This document shows positions 59,951-64,000 of a stretch of 64,000 nucleotides of DNA, in pieces. The position numbers were made by a program, and so were the translations under genes. Position 1 is the first letter of the stretch, and every line of letters starts with the position of its first letter. The notes beneath the pieces are model-generated. The model was not told the origin of the DNA. It worked only from the letters and a program-made list of their open reading frames with translations, and did no database searches. This stretch comes from Geomonas diazotrophica. Lineage in GTDB: Bacteria > Desulfobacterota > Desulfuromonadia > Geobacterales > Geobacteraceae. The stretch covers positions 124,001 through 188,000 of the forward strand of contig NZ_JAHLMF010000008.1 in assembly GCF_018919385.1 (NCBI RefSeq), read 5' to 3'.

Positions 59951-60175
59951 TCACAGCCTGTTGGTGACCACACGCATTACCAGCACCCCCATGATCGACG
60001 CAAGGAGCCCCACGCACACCAGCAGGATGCCGATGCTGCGCCCCTCCCCCCAGCCGAGCAGGTCCTGGTTCTTCATAAACGCTATGAGTCCGAGTCCCGT
60101 GAAGGTGAGAATCCCCCCTATGATGAATGTCGACAGCGCGAACACCGCACCTGCCATACCCTTGCTCTTTGCCAC
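59951..60175 (-). CDS. small two-helix membrane protein, unknown function
   Basis: About 74 residues from GTG 60175, preceded by AGGGG at 5 bases; GTG 60181 and ATG 60157 are alternatives. Two helices: AGAVFALSTFIIGGILTFTG and SIGILLVCVGLLASIMGVLV, with a short loop MKNQDLLGWGEGR. No family recognised. It lies one base upstream of nth, so it is probably cotranscribed with it. Confidence 0.7.
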   Translation of the reverse strand: MAKSKGMAGAVFALSTFIIGGILTFTGLGLIAFMKNQDLLGWGEGRSIGILLVCVGLLASIMGVLVMRVVTNRL

Positions 60176-60317
60176 ACACACCCCTGTTCATCTTGAAAAA
60201 AAGTAATGCTTCCTTATACAAGATGGTACCGGTCAAGGCAACTGCTAAGTGCGTCCTTAACGGTTGCACAAACGTGAGAAACCCCTATAATGGCCTGATC
60301 AAATCAGAGGGAGATAC

Positions 60318-61175
60318 ATGAAAGAACTGGTAGATCTGCATATGCACTCCACATTTTCGGATGGGGTGCGCACTCCGACCGAGCTGGTAGCGATGGCCAA
60401 AGGGTTGGGTCTCAAGGCGATCGCGCTGGCCGATCACGACACGGTGGACGGCATCGACGAGGCGCTCGCGGCAGGCGCAACCGCCGGTGTGGAGGTGCTG
60501 CCCGCACTGGAATTCTCGGTGGCGTACAGCTCCTTCCGCGACGTGCACCTGCTCGGATACCTGCTTGATCACCGCGACCCGCAGCTGCAGTCGATTCTAA
60601 AGGAATTCCGGGACAGGAGGGAGACCCGCGGCGAGGCCATCGTGGGGCGAATCAACGAGAAGCTGGCCGCTGAAGGAAGAGCGCCCATCTCCAGCGCCGA
60701 GGCGGCCGCCCTGGCGGGTGGGGCACTGGGTCGCCCGCACATAGCCCAGGTGCTGATGGGCAGGGGGTACGCCCGCGACATGCAGGACGCCTTCGTGCGC
60801 TACCTGCTTCCCTGCGACGTGCCCAAACGCTACTTCCCGATGGAAGAAGCCCTGGCGACGGTCCAGAGACTCGGCGGGGTGGCGGTACTCGCCCATCCCA
60901 CCACCATCACCAACGACCGCGACTCGCTGAATCGAATCATCGACCAGCTGTGCGCCATGGGGCTCGCGGGCGTAGAAGCATTCAACAACGTCTGCAACGA
61001 ACAGGAAAGCGCCTTCCTGCTCTCCAGCGCCGAGAAAAAAGGGCTCATCTGGACCGGTGGTTCCGATTACCACGGCATAGAGGAAGGGATCAGCATGGGC
61101 ACCGGCAAGGGGACCATGGCCGTTCCCTACAGCTGCGTCGAGGCGTTGAAGCGGGTGCAAAAAGAGAGAAGCTAA
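60318..61175 (+). CDS. PHP domain phosphoesterase (RNase AM/TrpH-like)
   Basis: 285 residues. PHP metal motifs: DLHMHSTFSDG (His8, His10), LADHDTVDG, LPALEFSV, VHLLGYLLD, VLAHPTTI and GGSDYHG near the end. The family includes E. coli RnaAM, a 5'-3' exonuclease that hydrolyses short RNA and 3',5'-nucleotide bisphosphates. The predicted function is based on the similar build. AGGGAGATAC precedes the ATG. Its terminator lies 10 bp beyond the stop. Confidence 0.88.
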   Translation: MKELVDLHMHSTFSDGVRTPTELVAMAKGLGLKAIALADHDTVDGIDEALAAGATAGVEVLPALEFSVAYSSFRDVHLLGYLLDHRDPQLQSILKEFRDRRETRGEAIVGRINEKLAAEGRAPISSAEAAALAGGALGRPHIAQVLMGRGYARDMQDAFVRYLLPCDVPKRYFPMEEALATVQRLGGVAVLAHPTTITNDRDSLNRIIDQLCAMGLAGVEAFNNVCNEQESAFLLSSAEKKGLIWTGGSDYHGIEEGISMGTGKGTMAVPYSCVEALKRVQKERS

Positions 61176-61182
61176 AAAAAGC

Positions 61183-61267
61183 GAAGGGGCTGGGGGCTGG
61201 AAGCTGGGGGCTGGGAAAACCAATCGTTTTCCCGTCCCTGACCTCAAGCGCCCAGCCCCTTCTTTTT
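61183..61267. terminator. long inverted repeat and terminator with GCTGGGG units
   Basis: GAAGGGGCTGGG (61183-61194) pairs with CCCAGCCCCTTC (61251-61262), then TTTTT. The 56-base interior holds repeated GCTGGGGGCTGG units and a second hairpin (GGGAAAAC/GTTTTCCC). It lies between converging genes. Confidence 0.75.
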
Positions 61268-61294
61268 CGTTGCGCCGGTCCCTAGTCCCTGCCG

Positions 61295-62116
61295 CTAGTC
61301 CTTCACCGGCTTGTAGCTAAGCACATCCAGCTCGCTCTCAACGTCGGTAACTCCCTCAACCGATTTGGCCAGTTCGATGGCCTCCTCAATCTCCTCCTCG
61401 CTCTGCACGTGCCCGGCCAGGGTGACTACGCCGTCTTCACAGCTGATGCAGAACTTGAGAGCGCGGGCCAGCGACGACTTGAGCAACTCGGCCTCGACCC
61501 TCTTGGCCACGATCAGGTCTTCGAGCAGCGCCATGGACTCTTCCTCCCCTTCCTTGAGGCGGGGATCCTTGGAGGCCGCGATGATGGCCTCGATCATGGC
61601 GTGGGAGCTGGAAACTTCCGTATTGAAAATGAGATCATACGCGAGCGGGTCGTTCCAATCGCGGTTGAAGTAAAAGTGGATAAAGCCTCCCAACTGGTGA
61701 TCGCTCCTCCTGATCAGTTCGCGGGCCAGGTCCGGATCGATCCACTCCCTCTCGGCAAACTTTTCCACCCTGTCTTCAAAGGGCGCTATGAAGCGGACCC
61801 TGAGCACGTTCGTCAAAACCTTGATGAGATCCTGCGCTCCCCTTCCGTAGAGGATCACGTTGCCCTTCTTGGCGCAGTCCAGCAGGATGAGCTCCATGGT
61901 GGCAAGATGTGCGGCTTGGAGGCGGTCCTCGGCGGTCCGGTAGGACGGCGGCTTCTCGTCCACCCTTTCCAGGATCTCGGGGGTCAGGCCGTACGCTGGG
62001 GCCAGTTCCTCGATCTTCACCCGGTCAACGAGGGTGTACTTGAGCTTCTTTGCCAGTTCCTTGGCAATGGCATAGGCGCCGGTACCCATCTCCCTGGATA
62101 TTGTGATGATTGCCAT
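61295..62116 (-). CDS. cytidylate kinase-like domain fused to a BON domain
   Basis: 273 residues. Residues ~1-195 are a cytidylate kinase-like domain: ITISREMGTGAYAIAKELAK (P-loop variant), VILYGRGAQDLI, RVRFIAPFEDRVEK and a His/Phe-rich segment (GGFIHFYFNRDWNDPLAYDL) typical of the cytidylate kinase-like family. Residues ~205-268 are a BON domain (FCISCEDGVVTLAGHVQSEE, SVEGVTDVESELDV), which usually binds membranes or peptidoglycan in exported proteins. There is no signal peptide, so BON must act in the cytoplasm. Substrate and role are unknown. Confidence 0.85.
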   Translation of the reverse strand: MAIITISREMGTGAYAIAKELAKKLKYTLVDRVKIEELAPAYGLTPEILERVDEKPPSYRTAEDRLQAAHLATMELILLDCAKKGNVILYGRGAQDLIKVLTNVLRVRFIAPFEDRVEKFAEREWIDPDLARELIRRSDHQLGGFIHFYFNRDWNDPLAYDLIFNTEVSSSHAMIEAIIAASKDPRLKEGEEESMALLEDLIVAKRVEAELLKSSLARALKFCISCEDGVVTLAGHVQSEEEIEEAIELAKSVEGVTDVESELDVLSYKPVKD

Positions 62117-62284
62117 GCAAGCCTCCTTTGCTAATGAGAAACCGCCGCATCATAGCACGTAAAGTCTGCCGTATACAAGGGTTTTTGCTGTCTTGGATGA
62201 ACTGCACGCAGCGTAGAGGCAGGCCTGACGGGGATGGAGCGGAACAGGGGCGAGGGAGAACGGCTCTCCCCCACCCCGGGCAGG

Positions 62285-62821
62285 TCAGTAGTTTTCAGCG
62301 AGACGCTCGAAGTGCGCCTTGGGATGGTGGCATACCGGGCAGATATCCGGCGCGGCGGTTCCCTCGTGGATGTGGCCGCAATTACGGCACTTCCAGCTGG
62401 TCGGAGCCTCTTCGGTGAAGACGGTCCCCTCTTCTATCGAAGCCAACAGCGCCTTGTAGCGCTCCTGGTGCGCCTTCTCGATGGCGGCGATGCCGTCGAA
62501 CACGGCGGCGATGGCGGTGAAGCCCTCTTCACGCGCCTCCTTGGCCATGCGGGGGTACATATCCACCCACTCCGCGTACTCGCCTGCCGCAGCGGCCTTC
62601 AGGTTGGTGATGGTGTCGCCGAGGCCGGAGAGCGCCTTGAAATGCAGCTTGGCGTGCTCCTTCTCGTTCTCAGCCGTTTCCAGGAACAGTGCCGCGATCT
62701 GCTCGTACCCTTCCTTCTTGGCCACTGCCGCGTAGTAGGTGTACTTGTTACGGGCCATCGACTCGCCGGCGAACGCTTCCTGCAGGTTCTTTTCAGTCTT
62801 GCTTCCTTTCAGTTCCGCCAT
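62285..62821 (-). CDS. rubrerythrin
   Basis: 178 residues. The N-terminal ferritin-like di-iron domain (~1-135) has the ExxH pairs and Glu ligands in NLQEAFAGESMARNKYTYYA and ENEKEHAKLHFKAL. The C-terminal rubredoxin-like domain has CRNCGHIHEG and CPVCHHPKAHF. It is a peroxide reductase of anaerobes that protects from oxidative stress. It is monocistronic. The GC-rich inverted block at 62246-62283 may be its terminator. Confidence 0.95.
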   Translation of the reverse strand: MAELKGSKTEKNLQEAFAGESMARNKYTYYAAVAKKEGYEQIAALFLETAENEKEHAKLHFKALSGLGDTITNLKAAAAGEYAEWVDMYPRMAKEAREEGFTAIAAVFDGIAAIEKAHQERYKALLASIEEGTVFTEEAPTSWKCRNCGHIHEGTAAPDICPVCHHPKAHFERLAENY

Positions 62822-62878
62822 GCTCTGTTCTCCTTTTCACATTCGTTTTCCTGTGGTTTACCAAATACGGCAACGAGG

Positions 62879-63562
62879 TCAGTCGATGCCGACCCTCTTC
62901 ACCCCGTCGATGGCGCTCAGGCGCATAAGGAGATCTGCCGTCGACGCCTTCTTGGGTTGTTTTACCTGGAATTCCAGGAACATGACGCCGTGTTCCATAT
63001 CCCTTTGCAGCTTGGCGTCAACCCGTTCGATGCCGCTGCCTTCCAGGGTCTGGTAGACCCGCGAGATGAAATCACCGCGGTCCTCCCCCCAGACCTTCAC
63101 CAGCACATAGGTGTCGCGTGACAGCCGCTTCTCCACCTCCTTCAGCAACAGGAGGTTCACCAGGGCCACCAGGGTTACCGAAACGGCAAGCCAGAACAGG
63201 CCGATGCCGCAGGCGACGCCGAGGGCCGCAGCGACCCAGAGGCAGGCCGCCGTGGTGAGGCCGCGAATCGAGGCGCGTTCCCGGATGATGGCGCCGGCGC
63301 CGAGAAAACCGATGCCGGTAACGACCTGGGCGGCCACCCGCCCGGGGTCGACGCCTGCCGGGCCGTTGCCGCTGAAATTACCGAAGATACGGTAGATCTC
63401 CAGCGAGGTGATGGTGAAAAGGCACGAGCCGAGAGAGACCAGCAGGTGGGTGCGAAATCCCGCCGGACGCCCGTGGATCTCGCGCTCCAGGCCGATCAGC
63501 CCTCCCAGGAAGGAGGCGAGCAACAGGCGGCACAGCAGATAGATGTCGAAGTCGGGACCCAA
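62879..63562 (-). CDS. MgtC/SapB family membrane protein
   Basis: 227 residues with about five membrane helices (LLASFLGGLIGLEREIHGRP, RTHLLVSLGSCLFTI, VAAQVVTGIGFLGAGAIIRE, LTTAACLWVAAALGVACGIG). The conserved family blocks GLEREIHGRPAGFRTH and GFLGAGAI are present. The cytoplasmic C-terminal ~75 residues form an ACT-like domain. MgtC-type proteins affect magnesium homeostasis and virulence in pathogens; the function here is unknown. It lies 57 bp upstream of rubrerythrin in strand order, with the last gene just upstream. Confidence 0.9.
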   Translation of the reverse strand: MGPDFDIYLLCRLLLASFLGGLIGLEREIHGRPAGFRTHLLVSLGSCLFTITSLEIYRIFGNFSGNGPAGVDPGRVAAQVVTGIGFLGAGAIIRERASIRGLTTAACLWVAAALGVACGIGLFWLAVSVTLVALVNLLLLKEVEKRLSRDTYVLVKVWGEDRGDFISRVYQTLEGSGIERVDAKLQRDMEHGVMFLEFQVKQPKKASTADLLMRLSAIDGVKRVGID

Positions 63563-63565
63563 GGG

Positions 63566-64000
63566 CTACTCCTCGGAAAGCCCGAGCGACAGGGTAAGCA
63601 CCACCGTCTTCTCCCGGGCACCGCTGCGGATGGTCAGCGGCACGCGGATCAAATCGCCAGCGGCCACCGGGTCACCGGCTATCTCGAGCGAAAGGTCTTC
63701 TTCCGCTGGTGCCGCCGGAGCAACCGTCGGCTGCACCGAAGCGGGCGCAGCGGGAGGCGCCTCCTTAACGGGCGGCGTCGGAGCGGCCACCGGTGCGGGG
63801 CTCTCCACCATGTGCTGCAGTCCTTCTCCGCTGGCTATGGCGTCGGCACCCCTGGTGCGCAATCCGGTCAGGACGCTCTTCACCAGCGCCATGAGCCCCT
63901 GCAGAACGCCTTCGCCGGTCTGGCTGCAGGTCTGGAAGCTGGCAAGGCCCGAGGGGTTCAGCTGCTGCTCCAGCTGAGTCAGGGGTGACACGTCGGGAAG
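63566..64000 (-). CDS. hypothetical protein, 5' end outside window
   Basis: At least ~141 residues are visible and the frame continues beyond base 64000. A GTG at 63991 could be a start, but the reading frame is open to the edge. The visible part has an N-terminal helical region (LTQLEQQLNPSGLASFQTCS, GLMALVKSVLTGLRTRG), a long Ala/Pro/Val-rich linker, and a C-terminal ~50-residue beta-rich segment (LSLEIAGDPVAAGDLIRVPLTI). No family is recognised. The gene ends 3 bp before the MgtC-like gene, so they are probably cotranscribed. Confidence 0.65.
   Translation of the reverse strand, partial: LPDVSPLTQLEQQLNPSGLASFQTCSQTGEGVLQGLMALVKSVLTGLRTRGADAIASGEGLQHMVESPAPVAAPTPPVKEAPPAAPASVQPTVAPAAPAEEDLSLEIAGDPVAAGDLIRVPLTIRSGAREKTVVLTLSLGLSEE

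Overview
The window looks like chromosomal DNA of a Geobacter-type bacterium (Desulfuromonadia: Geobacter, Geomonas or Citrifermentans group). The assignment is inferred from high GC, a periplasmic selenocysteine formate dehydrogenase with an NrfD-type membrane subunit, sigma54/two-component control, a short 2x[4Fe-4S] ferredoxin, bacteriohemerythrin and rubrerythrin, and families of GC-rich intergenic repeats. No phage, IS element, CRISPR array, tRNA or rRNA was seen. About 60 protein genes are supported. The first (chemoreceptor) and last (unknown) are cut by the window edges.

Layout. 0-7.3 kb: chemoreceptor tail, exported rhodanese, a leftward operon (SRPBCC-DUF302 protein, DUF488, aconitase-like enzyme lacking one cluster cysteine, lone E1-alpha of a 2-oxoacid dehydrogenase), and an SDR oxidoreductase. 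7.5-23 kb: a formate dehydrogenase and molybdenum cofactor island. It holds tatA, an fdhD-mobA fusion, the fdn operon with an in-frame UGA (Sec191) and SECIS hairpin, a sigma54 promoter, a divergent NtrC-type regulator and histidine kinase, MOSC and moaA, and moeA-moaC-mog behind a predicted Moco riboswitch and terminator. 23-26 kb: convergent pta and ackA, then ferredoxin. 26-36 kb: leftward housekeeping genes (gltX, yacG, MshEN-REC, SPOR, argS, a small Cys-rich protein, ftsB-like, UDP-xylose synthase, UDP-glucose dehydrogenase, rsmA, tsaD). 36-48 kb: PhoH-PIN, cysteine desulfurase, two DHH proteins (one fused to CBS and tRNA nucleotidyltransferase domains), a Memo-like protein, scpB, scpA with a hexanucleotide-encoded Glu-Ala tail, trpS and an M50 protease. 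48-64 kb: EamA transporter, sbcDC, dienelactone hydrolase, lipoprotein, zinc ribbon and DUF1456 proteins, FtsH, a beta-hydroxyacid dehydrogenase, endonuclease III, PHP phosphoesterase, a kinase-BON fusion, rubrerythrin and an MgtC-like protein.

The clearest coherent system is the formate/Moco island: the enzyme, its Tat export, sulfur insertion and nucleotide attachment to the cofactor, cofactor synthesis, and two control layers (sigma54 with a two-component pair on the enzyme, an RNA sensor on cofactor genes) lie within about 15 kb. Other points of interest are the cysteine-deficient aconitase paired with a lone E1-alpha, several uncommon domain fusions, and polymorphism-prone repeats in scpA and downstream of the formate dehydrogenase kinase gene.
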